Below, piece by piece: positions 11,160 to 20,918 of a DNA stretch of 64,000 nt. Made by a program: the position numbers and the translations under genes. Below the pieces are notes generated by a model. It was not told the origin of the DNA, did no database searches, and saw only the letters and a program-made list of their open reading frames with translations. The stretch's first letter is position 1, and each line of letters begins with the position of its first letter. Location of the stretch: assembly GCA_963854835.1 (NCBI GenBank), contig OY978530.1, positions 28,606,695 to 28,670,694 on the forward strand, in the 5' to 3' direction. The DNA is from Megamerina dolium (taxonomy: Eukaryota; Arthropoda; Insecta; Diptera; Megamerinidae).

Positions 11160-13155
11160 TCATATCCTCAAACAGACCTTAGTTTGGTTTCGCGTGGTCC
11201 ACTTGATGAACAAGGATTTTGTCCTTGTTTCAACGTCACGCTCTCTTTTAATTGATTGATGGCAATTTATGTACTTTTTAGTACAAGAGTAAAAATTTCC
11301 CCCACAAATATTCAAGACTTTACTCAGAACCGTACCATAACAGTCTGAGGCATTAAGTCTAGTGAACAAGCATTCCCAGTCTAAATTCTCAAGAATGTGG
11401 TCAATATCACATAAGCTATAATTAAACTGTCATTTTATATTATCAGAAGAAACACTGAGAAAAGCATAAAATTCGATTTCTAAGAATAACGGAATAATCC
11501 GAACACGATTCAAAAATAAGGGAAAGACATTCCGTTAGCTTAAAATTAACATTATTACTTATAAAAATAAGGTCTAGAGTTCTATTTAGCATATTTAAAT
11601 CAATACCAAATAAATTATCCATAGGATACATTTCATATGACTTATTTACTTTATTAAGTGTAAGAATTAAACTTTTGCATATAGACGACCAACTGATATT
11701 AGACAGATTAAAATCGCCAAGTACACATAAACGATTATAGCCAAAAAAAAAAAATAATAATAAATATGTGGCACTTAAATAAATAAATTTTATTTATGTG
11801 GCACTTAAAGCCCCAAAGGGCTCATTGGCCGAGCTTCACTTCCATTACTGTTGTGCGTCTTAAATTTTGGACAATATTAGAATGGACCTACTTATTTTAG
11901 CCGGTTCCGGATGGCAGAACACTTGTGACATCACTTTTTCTGAGCTTTGTCACAGAGTTCTTTTTAGAAGCTTTTTCATGGCAAGTTGTTACTGTTGGAA
12001 GAATTGCCAATTGCTTGCCGACAGATGGGTACCGTTCGAAAGAAAAATCTTTTCGATATTAAATTTGTTATACATCAGCCGGGTATTGAACCAAGACCTA
12101 CAGATCAGAAGGCGAACACACTAACCACTGAGCTACGTCACCCACCAACAGTTTCCTGAAAAAGATGTAATATATTATCCACATGAGAACAACATAAATC
12201 ATTTTAAATCAACAGTGGAATGTATGAAATAGTGAGGAACAGTATACCTAATGCACTCTTTATTGAAACACACAATTGATCCAACAAAATATAATTATTG
12301 TTTAAAACGATGATTTCATAGCTACAAGAATTCCACCACCACTCATAGTTACACCCAGTTTTAGCATAGTCTCTGTCTTTTCGATAGACATTGTAGAAAT
12401 TAGAATCACAAATTTTTTCGTCATTAAAATCACGAATAAGCTACGTTTCAACCAGCGAAGATAAAAGAATCATTTAATTTTGTTCTCATTCCAGACACAT
12501 TTTGAAAATATATTTATAGCGACGAGAGCGAAGAACTAGCATTTCAAGAAGCATTTATTACGAGTTTATAAATAATCTGTTGGTTTTTAAAAACACTTGA
12601 AAGGGCGTCCTTTTGTTCATTCGCTGGCCATAACTCAGAATTCAGCAATTTAATATATAATCCCGAAGAGATCATAAGTTTAAAATTGATTAGTTTAACA
12701 CAATCAGTTGAAACATATTTCATTAACAGTTTATAACACGAAGTGTTGAGGTTCAGTACCACACTGTTGAACAATATAAGCTATTATATCTTCAGCATTG
12801 ACCGATGGCAGATCGAAACCAGTGTTCAAATTATTGTTGAGCGATTATTTCGATATTTACGATTTGCATTAACTGTAGTCCAATCAGATGAATGGCTAGT
12901 AACATTATTCTTAGGTATAGCAACAACATCACTTGTGTGAAATTGACCACTGGCAACAGTAACATTTACGCAACATTAGCACCCACAAAATCACGTTTAC
13001 GATTTTCATTAACGGCACCCCAATCAGAAGAATTACCAATAACATCATCATCTACAACAACATTGTTGCACGAGAGCGATCACCAGCAACAGAATCATTA
13101 GCAGCAAGAGAGCAACCAGAATCACCATCACCAACAACATCAGCACAGACGAAGC
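11160..13155 (-). pseudogene. CR1/Jockey-group LINE relic (ORF1 tail, endonuclease, linker)
   Basis: On the minus strand, from right to left, are an ORF1-like C-terminal region (13,100-12,544), the endonuclease start ('GMRTKLNDSFIF' near 12,500; 'RKDRDYAKTG' near 12,390), a SINE insertion (11,764-12,143), the endonuclease core ('VLGDFNLSNISW' near 11,730; 'LNRTLDLIFIS' near 11,580) and the endonuclease-RT linker ('LDWECLFTRLN', 11,160-11,372). 'GDFN' is an APE endonuclease signature. RT is missing: the relic ends at 11,160 against the LOA copy 1 tail. All frames are broken. The ORF1 part includes an imperfect internal repeat ('SSDW..VN.NRK' at about 12,880 and 13,020). Confidence 0.65.
11764..12143 (-). 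mobile_element. tRNA-derived SINE, full length
   Basis: This copy belongs to the SINE family also seen at 16.2, 35.2, 42.0-42.5, 50.7 and 63.5 kb. On the minus strand it starts with a tRNA-like head holding an A box ('TAGCTCAGTGGTTAG') and a B-box region ('GGTTCAATACCC'). The unrelated body runs to '...AAGTGCCACATA' and an A/T-rich tail. The tail here is odd: its last 35 bp are duplicated (11,764-11,800) around an 'aaataaataaatttta' block. No clear target duplication was found. It interrupts the CR1-like endonuclease. Confidence 0.88.
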
Positions 13156-14510
13156 CAGGGTACACCTAAATAACAATATTCAGAAGCATTTTTTATTAGC
13201 TGGCCATTTAAGGATCAGGCTTCATTTTTGGATAACTTCCCTCCTTTTTTAAAAACTATAATTTCTGATTTGCTTAGATTTAGCTCCATTTTCCAAGACC
13301 TGCAATATTCCTCCAATCTTTTAATCATATCACTCATACATCACCAAATGGTGAACCTCTTATTTATTATGCCCATCATTAATTTCCCCACGGTGTTCAT
13401 AAAGGATATACCTCGATAATTACATGGCGCTAAATCGGAAAAAGATACGCTCAATCAATATACACACTACTAAGGACTTTTGTCAGTTCTAACAAAAACT
13501 CATTTGTTGCATTTTTAAAAAATTCGTATGGGATGCGATCTTCTCCGGGCGCTTTCTTATCTTTTGCTAGATTTAGCTCGGCTTTCATCTCTTCTAGTGA
13601 TATATTTTTATCTAGATCATCCTCAGTTACAAGGTTTGCTACGTATTGTATGCCTAGTGAGTTTTGGGTTAGATTCAAAAGTTCCTTGAAATACTTTCGT
13701 TGCTGTTACTGCAATAATGGATTGCGCTGTTTTATCCTTATTTCTTTGGCAATCGTCCACCAACCTTGCTATCTTTTACATTATTTACTTTGCTGTCTAA
13801 ATCCTGTAAGTAGGACTCTTTGGCTATATCACACACGGTCTTAAATTTTTGATTTTCCTTCAAATACTTTAGCTTGTCTCCCGATTTTTTGTAAATTCGT
13901 AGATATTCAAACGATTTTTTCCTAGCATTAGGGCATTTAGTATTAAACCATTTGCATATCCTTGGCTTTATAAAACTGTTTTTATTTGCTTTTAAGTTTC
14001 TTTAAGATTCTTTTATTAGGCTAATTAATTCTTTTAATTGCAGCGTTTCATTATTTATTTTGCGTTTTCTAGCCCTCTTTGCAGGTTAATCTGATAACAC
14101 TATACATTACTGTTATTCCTATGAAACTTTGACAGTAGGTACAAACGGTTATCATTAGAGCTTGTTTGAGTATTCATTTGTAATACTATTGGAAAGTGAT
14201 CCGACCATATGGCTCTTCCTACTTCAAACCTTTCTACACGATCTAATAGCTCCTGATAAATTGCACATATGTCATTTACTCACTCTCCCACTCCGCTGAC
14301 GAAGGTGAATTCGCCATTTACATCTCCTCTTGTCATACCGTTTACCACTACTAACCCAAAATCATAACGCAAATTTATAAACTCTTTGCCCCTTGCGTTA
14401 ACTACTACATCTGTATACTTACGTTTATCAGTACCGCTTTCATAGAGCTTTCGGGCATACCCAATTTCGATAGTGGCTAATATTTTCAGCTTTTCCTTGC
14501 TCCACTGCTT
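13156..14510 (-). pseudogene. LINE relic with deleted RT core (clade uncertain)
   Basis: The minus strand carries an endonuclease C-terminal half ('LRYDFGLVVVNGMTRGD' near 14,370; 'AIWSDHFPIVLQMN' near 14,200), a basic linker, and RT fingers (13,451-13,678, 'KKAPGEDRIPYEFFKN'). Next come 'NYRGISFMNTVGK' near 13,400 and then directly the thumb-side 'LEEYCRSWKMELNLSKSE' near 13,290. The segment that should hold motifs A, B and C is absent, so the RT active site has been deleted. The ORF has stops and frameshifts elsewhere. The motifs are of the I/R1/CR1 superfamily type, and I cannot place the clade. Confidence 0.7.
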
Positions 14511-15144
14511 CTCAAACTGGTAAGTAGTTAGGATTGGTCGGTTCTGGCACAGAGGTTTAGTGGTTTAATGACGTCATACGTTTGTGTATAGGATATTTAT
14601 GACGTCATCGGTGTATGTCTTGGGTGTTAATTGTTATTGATGTGTGTCTAGGGTATGTTATTTGTTGTTGGTATGTGTTGTGGTTTGATGTGAAGCTTTA
14701 ATTGTGATCATGGTTTGTTGCTGGGGTAAAAATTGATGAGAAACGTTGATGAGGTTTGGTGTCGAAGCTTTAATTGGAGTTGAGCTTTAACGATCGCGGT
14801 AAATGATGTTATTGATGTTATTCAGGAATACTTAAAAATCTATTTGACTCCAGAAGATTGAATTAGCACATTATTGTTTACTATGACCTGAAACCATACT
14901 TGATACAAGTTTCATGTTTACTATAAAAGAACATGTAAAAATTGAAGTGATCGATTACATTGATGGGAATTGCACATCCAGGCATAGAACGTTTTACATA
15001 TGATTCACAATTTAGATCGTCTTGTATATTCGAAGACATTGACAGCACAAATCAAAAATTCAATGAGGCTGAGAAGATTAATAGTTCAACTAAAAATATA
15101 TATCAGACTGAGAAGGCTGATAGAGCAGCTGATATTGAAAAGAT
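14511..15144. repeat. dispersed repeat R, first copy
   Basis: About 14,800-15,144 is repeated, reverse-complemented, at 42,884-43,010 plus 45,869-46,100, where a Jockey copy splits it. The plus strand holds an ORF (14,960-15,169) with a Glu/Lys/Asn-rich helical tail ('NEAEKINSSTKNIYQTEK'), and its frame is partly conserved in the other copy. I do not recognise it. The left part (14,511-14,800) has nothing coding. It contains two TGACGTCA palindromes (14,569 and 14,600) and a 'gaagctttaattg' word twice. Confidence 0.5.
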
Positions 15145-15890
15145 ACAAACAAAATATCAGAACCTTTAGGTTGAGAGGACAAAACACAGATAATATTAAT
15201 ATATAATAGTTTTGTTAATTGTACAAATTTAAAGATTATTTTAAAAAAAATTTTATAATTAATAATATTATAAATAAATATAAACTAATATATTTGTGTT
15301 ATTATCTATTTCATTCTCATTCTTTGATCAAGTTTTTGGTACATAGTCATCAAAGGTATAACAGGCTGACACTTGTGCCTGATCATTGCTCCAAGGACAA
15401 TTCGAAATATGAATTCCATTTTTCGATTCTATGAATCCAACCTTTTGAACATTTGATATAAGTTCTAATAAACTTTGTACTTTTAACCAATGCGATTCTG
15501 TTATAATATCACCACATTTTCAAATTAACTCTTTAATTTTTAATGATAACATATTCGAATGATATTGAAAATACTACTGATGAAAAGTACATCTATTTCA
15601 CAATAATTACGCATGTAAAAATGCAAACTGGAAATGACTGCGGTTTTACTGATAAGAACTTCCTGTTGACAAAAACATTCGAATGACCTTGAAAACACTA
15701 CTGATAAAAAATATATGTATTTCACAATAATCGCTTGTGGGAAAAATTGAAACAGGAAACGATTGGGGTTTTACTGATAAGAACTTCCTGTTGATAAACC
15801 GCTAATATTATGACGATAAAGTCGTATAAAGTTGCATACTCCTCATTACACATCAAACTAACCGATTTCGTGAATCAATATAAAAGTCCT
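15145..15890 (+). repeat. left long inverted repeat of the pPolB element
   Basis: This roughly 745-bp segment recurs in inverted orientation at 34,179-34,846 plus 36,461-36,575 (split by an LTR element), with small indels. Shared blocks include 'ttgatcaagtttttggtac', 'cgatttcgtgaatcaatat' and two partly similar 'ttcacaataat' modules. The inner edge falls exactly where the right-hand repeat reaches the ATG of the zinc-finger/polymerase gene. Long terminal inverted repeats are a hallmark of Polinton/Maverick and other protein-primed linear elements. No terminal AG-type sequence or target duplication could be fixed. Confidence 0.75.
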
Positions 15891-15911
15891 TAGCCCTTAG
15901 CCAGTTCCAAA

Positions 15912-16134
15912 TGAACTGCCTTCGTTGTGAAGCATATGAATAAACTTATGTAACATTTTTTAATGGAAATTTAAATTGATTATCGCTTGAATATTCCGAC
16001 GTGTCAAATTTAGAGTCAATATCATTACAAATATCACTAAAAAAATCAGATGTTTTAATAAAGTAAATAAATTAATCTGTAAATTCAGTACTAAATTATA
16101 ATTAAATTTTGGTTTCATGTTTTCATAGTGAAAA
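15912..16134 (-). pseudogene. pPolB fragment 5: palm/motif C region, truncated C-terminus
   Basis: Minus-strand sequence continues the polymerase after the SINE with a conserved 'MYDFHYENMKPKF' stretch. Next comes the position of the catalytic motif C, which in family-B enzymes carries two aspartates. Here it is collapsed: one aspartate pair member is missing and a stop follows. A frame change then leads into a 'DIDSKFDTSEY' stretch near 16,000. The gene stops shortly afterwards next to the left inverted repeat, so the thumb is absent. Confidence 0.7.
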
Positions 16135-16148
16135 TCGTACATTTATTA

Positions 16149-16342
16149 AAAAATAAATAAATATGTGGCACTTAAAGCCCCGAAGGGCTCATTGGCCGAG
16201 CTTCTCTTCAATTACTGTTGTGAGTGTTAAATTTTGGACAGTATTAGAAGGGACCTACTTATTTTAGCCGGTTCCGAACGGCAGAACCTTTGCGGCATCA
16301 CTTTTTCTGAGCTTTGTCACAGAGTTCTTTTAGAAGCTTTTT
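16149..16342 (-). mobile_element. tRNA-derived SINE, 5'-truncated
   Basis: Only the 3' body and A/T-rich tail of the SINE are present; the tRNA-like head with A and B boxes is missing. A perfect 14-bp target duplication, TCGTACATTTATTA, lies at 16,135-16,148 and 16,343-16,356, so the truncation happened at insertion. It interrupts the DNA polymerase gene. Confidence 0.92.
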
Positions 16343-17161
16343 TCGTACATTTATTATCGTACATAATTCTAGAACACAAAATCCCAAGTATATAGGTTTA
16401 TTATACATAACTTTCTCTTGTCTCAACTCTATTGCTATCATGGTATCTGTAAAGTGTTTTAAACTGTGAAAATTATGTTTCGCAATAAGGGCTCGTGCTC
16501 CTAAATGTTTTCCTTTGCTCTCCCACTCAATCACAATTTTAATGTATTTTCTTTGCCGATATTCTCCACGGTTTTTCCATAGATAGAGCTGTTTAAAAGT
16601 TTAAAAAAAATTTTTCAAACTCTTTTTTTGCTAGAGTTCTATAATATGTATTACGAGCAATGTAATTATTTAGCCAATTAGATTGTTTAAATTTTAAAAT
16701 ACGATGAATTTTTACAAGTTCTAAGCCATTCATAATACATTGTTTCAAATTGCGTTAAAGAATGATGTAACTTTTTTTTGTTATTTGAGACTGGATTTAA
16801 TTTTGTTGAATTACGAATTGATGATTTTTTATTTTCAGCACAGAACGATAAATCATTATGATAATCGTGTATAGATGTAGGATAATCTAGATCAACTTTT
16901 AGAATAAATCCTACATCTGAAGTATGGCTTATTGAGAAAATATTGAAATCTGTAATGTTCTCAACCCACTCAAATCCACCATAATGTAAATACTCTGACA
17001 TTGCCCAATCATATAAATTATTGGTATCTAAATACATCAGATGGTTTAGTACAATCATACTCTGGTAGATATTTATTATTTGCTTTCCCATAGCGATTGC
17101 TACATTGAACAATACCACTTCTTACTCCATTCTTTATGAAATTATACATGTTAATGTCTTG
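16343..17161 (-). pseudogene. pPolB fragment 4: palm with motif A region
   Basis: Reading leftward on the minus strand from 17,161: 'MYNFIKNGVRSGIVQ', then motif A region 'YLDTNNLYDWAM' near 17,030. After that come 'ILKVDLDYPTSIHD', a basic linker (16,687-16,900), and 'FEKF..' toward 'KPIYLGFCVLEL' near 16,380. These are in the order of Polinton-type protein-primed polymerases. At least two frame changes and several substitutions are present. The right end meets the RTE insertion, the left end the SINE. Confidence 0.85.
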
Positions 17162-18796
17162 TCGCTTGCTGATGCAACGCGAGCTGTTAAGGAGCGGTAC
17201 AGAGAGAAAAGGAGCGCAGAGAGACGTCTTTTCAGGCGCAAGAAAAAAGAACAAGAAAGACGCGAGTGTGAGGAGATAGAGATATGTACCGACAAGAATG
17301 AGACTCGAAAATTCTGCGAAAAGATCAAGCGCCTGAGTGGCTGTTTAAACCCCGGAGCCTCTTCTTGTCGTGATGGAAATGGGAAGCTGGTTACAGATGT
17401 CCAGAGTGTACTGAGCCTATGGAGGTAACATTTCTCCACGTTACTGAATGGCCATGCTACGAACAATTCCGCCAGTGGAGAAGATTGCCCGATAACCCCG
17501 ATTACAGATGATGGTGTTAATATTCCACCACCCGACTATGACGAGGTTGAAACGGCCATTTTAAGGCTGAAGAACAACAAAGCTGCAGGTGCTGATGGCC
17601 TGCCTGCCGAGTTGTTTAAGACCGGAGGCGATGAGCTGCTCGCCTGCATGCACCAGCTCATAAGCAGAATATGGTCGGATGAAAGCATTCCTAATGATTG
17701 GAGGCTCAGTGTTCTCTGTCCTGTACATAAAAAGGAGACCCCACAATTTGTGACAACTACCGTGGAATAAGTCTCCTGAGTATCGCATACAAGGTCCTAT
17801 CAAGCGTATTGTGTGAAAGATTGAAGTCCATGCTCAACAACCTGATTGGACCTTATCAGTGTGGCTTCAGACATGGTAAATCTACCATCGACCAAGTTTT
17901 CGCACCGCTCCAAATCCTGGAGAAGACCCAAGAAAATCAGATCGACACACACCTGCTGATCACTATCTTCAACAAAAGTGTCATGCTGTTAGGATATGCC
18001 GACGATATTGACATAATCGGCATGAACACGTAAGCAGTTAGTGCAGCATTCTCAGAGTTGGAAAGAGAGTCGCGTCGGATGGGTCTCACGGTGAACGAGG
18101 GCAAGACGAAGTATCTAGTGTTTACAGACAAAGAGTCCCGGCGTCTTGGACAGTACGATACTGTTGACAACTACGCTTTTGAAGTAGTAAGGGACTTTGT
18201 CTATCTTGGAACCAGCATCAACAACTGTAATGACGTCAGCCTGAAGATATTGCGAAGGATCACTCTTGCAAACAGGTGCTACTTTGGGCTAAGTAAGCCC
18301 TCTCTCGAAGAACGAAAACTACACTCTACAAGTCTCTCATCATGCCTGTCCTAACATATGGCGCTGAAACCTGGACAATTTCCACCTCAGATGAGCGAAT
18401 ACTTGGAGTTTTCGAGAGAAAAGTCTTACGCAAGATCTTTGGACCTATTTGCGTTGGTGGTGAGTACCGAATAAGGTACAACCTCGAGCTGTACGAGCTG
18501 TGTGCCGATATTGACATGATAAAATGCATCAAAATCCAGCGGCTGCGCAGGCTAGGTCATGTCGAGCGAATGGAAGAACACGCTCCAGCTAAGAAGGTGT
18601 TATATTCGGAGCCCGCTGGAGGACGACACAAAAGAAGAAGACCTAACCTCCGGTGGAAAGACCAAGTACTGGAGAACTTTACGGCGCTTGGAATTTCTAA
18701 CTGGCGCCAGCTAGCGAAGAACAGAGATGTCTGGCGGAGCATGTTATATTCGACCTAAATCGATATTTGGTTGTTATGGCCACATAAGTAAGTAAG
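17162..18796 (+). pseudogene. RTE-clade LINE copy 1, 5'-truncated, RT core deleted
   Basis: The copy starts within the endonuclease-RT linker and ends with the RTE-type tail (TAAG)n. It is flanked by TAATGTCTTG (17,152-17,161) and TAATGCCTTG (18,797-18,806), a 10-bp duplication with one mismatch. Compared with copy 2 (47.3-50.3 kb), the RT lacks about 270 bp at 17,965, taking motif A ('FVDYKAAFD') and motif B ('RQGDSLS'). Motif C 'GYADDIDIIG' and the C-terminal 'RRITLANRC...' to 'RLRRLGHVERMEEH' region remain. Internal stops, for example near 17,427, also occur. Confidence 0.92.
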
Positions 18797-19177
18797 TAAT
18801 GCCTTGAAAAAGATCTAATTCAATCATGGTGGTTTTCAACATAGCATTCCAGGATAAATCTGTTGTAGTGCGATAATGACAAGGATCTAGTTGATAGATA
18901 TCTTTACAAACTTTGCGTAAATTTTCAAATATATCTACCAGCAATAAAACATCTGTTTTCAAATAAAAGAGCATGTAGTCAAGCAAAGTTTTACATTTAA
19001 ATGTAGTCCAAACACTTACAGCATGTTCATAATCAACAACAGAACACCCTGTATTATTTAAAGTGGAGAAGAATTGTTCTCGATGAGGAAGATAATTTTC
19101 CTTCAAACGATCAACTGAATGGAAATATGGATGGAAATACTAATTTACGTTTCAAGAAGATAAATTCTATACTAGAT
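18797..19177 (-). pseudogene. pPolB fragment 3: exonuclease-to-palm segment
   Basis: The minus-strand ORF at 19,106-18,774 is one of the best preserved parts of the polymerase: 'DYEHAVSVWTTFKCKTLLDY', 'FYLKTDVLLLVDIFENLR', 'YQLDPCHYRTTTDLSWNAML'. This block is diagnostic for the Polinton/virus-type family-B polymerase. To the right it runs into the LOA target duplication at 19,168-19,177 and resumes at 24,535. To the left it runs into the RTE tail. Confidence 0.9.
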
Positions 19178-19780
19178 CTCCTTCTCTGGTAGTCACCTTG
19201 TCGTGGTGTAGGGGCTTAATATGAGCTGGAACATGGCATATGAAAGACTGTGCCATACACCAGCACGTAAACTAAGTACTACCTACGACGCACAGGTTGA
19301 AAGTAGTTTACTACGATTCCTGGTCAGTCGTTAAGGGCTTGCTAGCTGTCTGAATGGCTTTTATAGCGTCTCGGGGAGTAAGCAGGTTACCTGCCTAGAC
19401 ACTAGCAAATTGGTCCGCCCTTAGGGGAAGTGCGGCTATTATTTCTGACCAATAGCTTATTTTCAGTACGGTCATGTCTCTGCTGGATTTGGGTTGCCGA
19501 ATAATCGTGCGGGGGAGAAGGAAAACTCCCAAGGCAGAGTCCGCTCATGCTACAGACTGTTACGGCCTAGTCTTGACAGTCTGTGGCATGGACCGACTTA
19601 TAAATGACCTAAAATAACCCCCCAAAATCGCGGTGGAACAGCTATGCCTGCGAACTTGCTTTACGGGGTAGAGTCAAGCATAATAGCGAACTCCGTACAA
19701 GGTCTGGCGAACCTATGGTTTTAATTTACCTTCCCATTGGGGGCACCCATGGGTGACCAAAATGCAAGTTTTAATCAAAT
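19178..19780 (+). promoter_or_regulatory. 5'UTR and presumed internal promoter of LOA-like LINE
   Basis: Non-coding leader from the exact element start to ORF1. It opens with a hairpin-forming stretch ('CACCTTGTCGTGGTG', 19,194-19,208) and carries a second near-complementary pair, 'acagactgttacgg' and 'cttgacagtctgt', around 19,552-19,583. LINE promoters are internal and lie in this region. No TATA box is seen. A self-cleaving ribozyme at the 5' end is known in some LINE groups but is not demonstrated here. Confidence 0.5.
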
Positions 19781-20822
19781 ATGGACTGCACACCTTTAAA
19801 GGTGCAAAACGAGGGTGAAAGCCTGAAAATTTCAGTAAACGAGGGGGCACTTGGTCCAAACGTCACTGAAATTACAGTCTACGATCAGCTGGAGAGGGCA
19901 TCAGGTCCCATATCCACTGAGAACATGGACCAAGACCAGTCGAAGGGGGCATGCGGCCCTTCTTCCGACAGTCTTGAAAGGATGTACGTCCAAGTTAGCC
20001 AGGAGTCGGCTGGACCTCACATCACCCCTGAGAATAAACGCGTTCTCTTAAGGGAAGAGAACCGACAAAACCGACAGGGTGAAGCTGTTCGGGGCTGGAT
20101 GCAAGAGGCTGAAGGCTTTACTTGCGAAGGGCATACCGCTGGAAACAGCAAGGTCCTTGGCGTTAAAGCCTATTGGAGTAATTGCGACCAGCGACAGGGT
20201 CTACGAGTCCCGCGGTGGCCCGGTGAAACCTCACTTTGCAGGCTATGGTTTTAAGCCCGGATGGTTAACTATTAACTGTCTGAACGACGAAACTGTGACC
20301 TGGTTGAAAAAGATGGTACCAGCCCTGAAGCCATGGGAGGGGGCCGATTTAAAGGTTGTGGACGAGGCAGAAGTGCCGAAGGCCAAAATCTTTGTCGAAT
20401 GCTTCCCTGGCTCAGTATCGTGGCAAAATGACCGAATTCTGGCGCAGATTGAGTCACATAACTCGGAAATTTGTGTTAGCGAATGGAGGGTGCTAAACAG
20501 GCTTCACAAAGGTGACCTTGTCAAGCTAGCGGTGACCCTGGACCCACAGTCTTCGGAAGTGGTCCAAAAGCTGGGCAACAAAGTCTTTTATGGCTTTGGC
20601 AGTGCCCAGCTAAGACCCAGACTTAAGGGTAACAGGGCAAAAGTCAAGACTGTTGCTGAAGAGCAACCTTCGACCTCGGCGGCGGCTCGTGCGCAAGCAC
20701 ATAGCCGAAAGCCGAAAACGGTTTCCAGCACCGCAAAGCCAGCACCGATAGAAGAAGGGCTGGCTTTGCCCGATAGAGAAGGGCACCAGTGCCCGGCGTC
20801 CAAAACCATCTCTGCTCTCTGA
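19781..20822 (+). pseudogene. LOA-like LINE ORF1 (DUF4780-type nucleic-acid-binding protein)
   Basis: The frame from ATG 19,781 encodes an acidic N-terminal region with four spaced '(A)xGP' motifs (LGPN, SGP, CGP, AGP). After one frameshift at about 20,060-20,110 the reading continues in the frame ending at 20,822. That second part contains the conserved 'WLKKMVPALKPWEGADLKVV' block and 'CFPGSVSWQNDRIL', which match the DUF4780 domain usual in LOA-clade ORF1. A basic, Ala/Ser/Lys-rich tail follows. No CCHC zinc knuckles are visible, unlike Jockey ORF1. The protein would coat element RNA. Confidence 0.8.
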
Positions 20823-20918
20823 TCGGCTTAGGAAATGGGAACGCAAGGATCCGGAGGCCAGGGAAACCTGGCGAAGCACGAAAGGTGGTAAGGTCCGAAG
20901 GGGCCAGTCTGGGAAATA

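Noticed and set aside
14569..14607. Pair of TGACGTCA palindromes as CRE-type regulatory sites
   Set aside because: They sit in degraded repeat DNA next to no promoter or gene; two 8-bp words alone are not enough.
18780..18798. Microsatellite (TAAG)n
   Set aside because: It is the normal 3' tail of the RTE element, matched by the TTAC repeats at 47,251.
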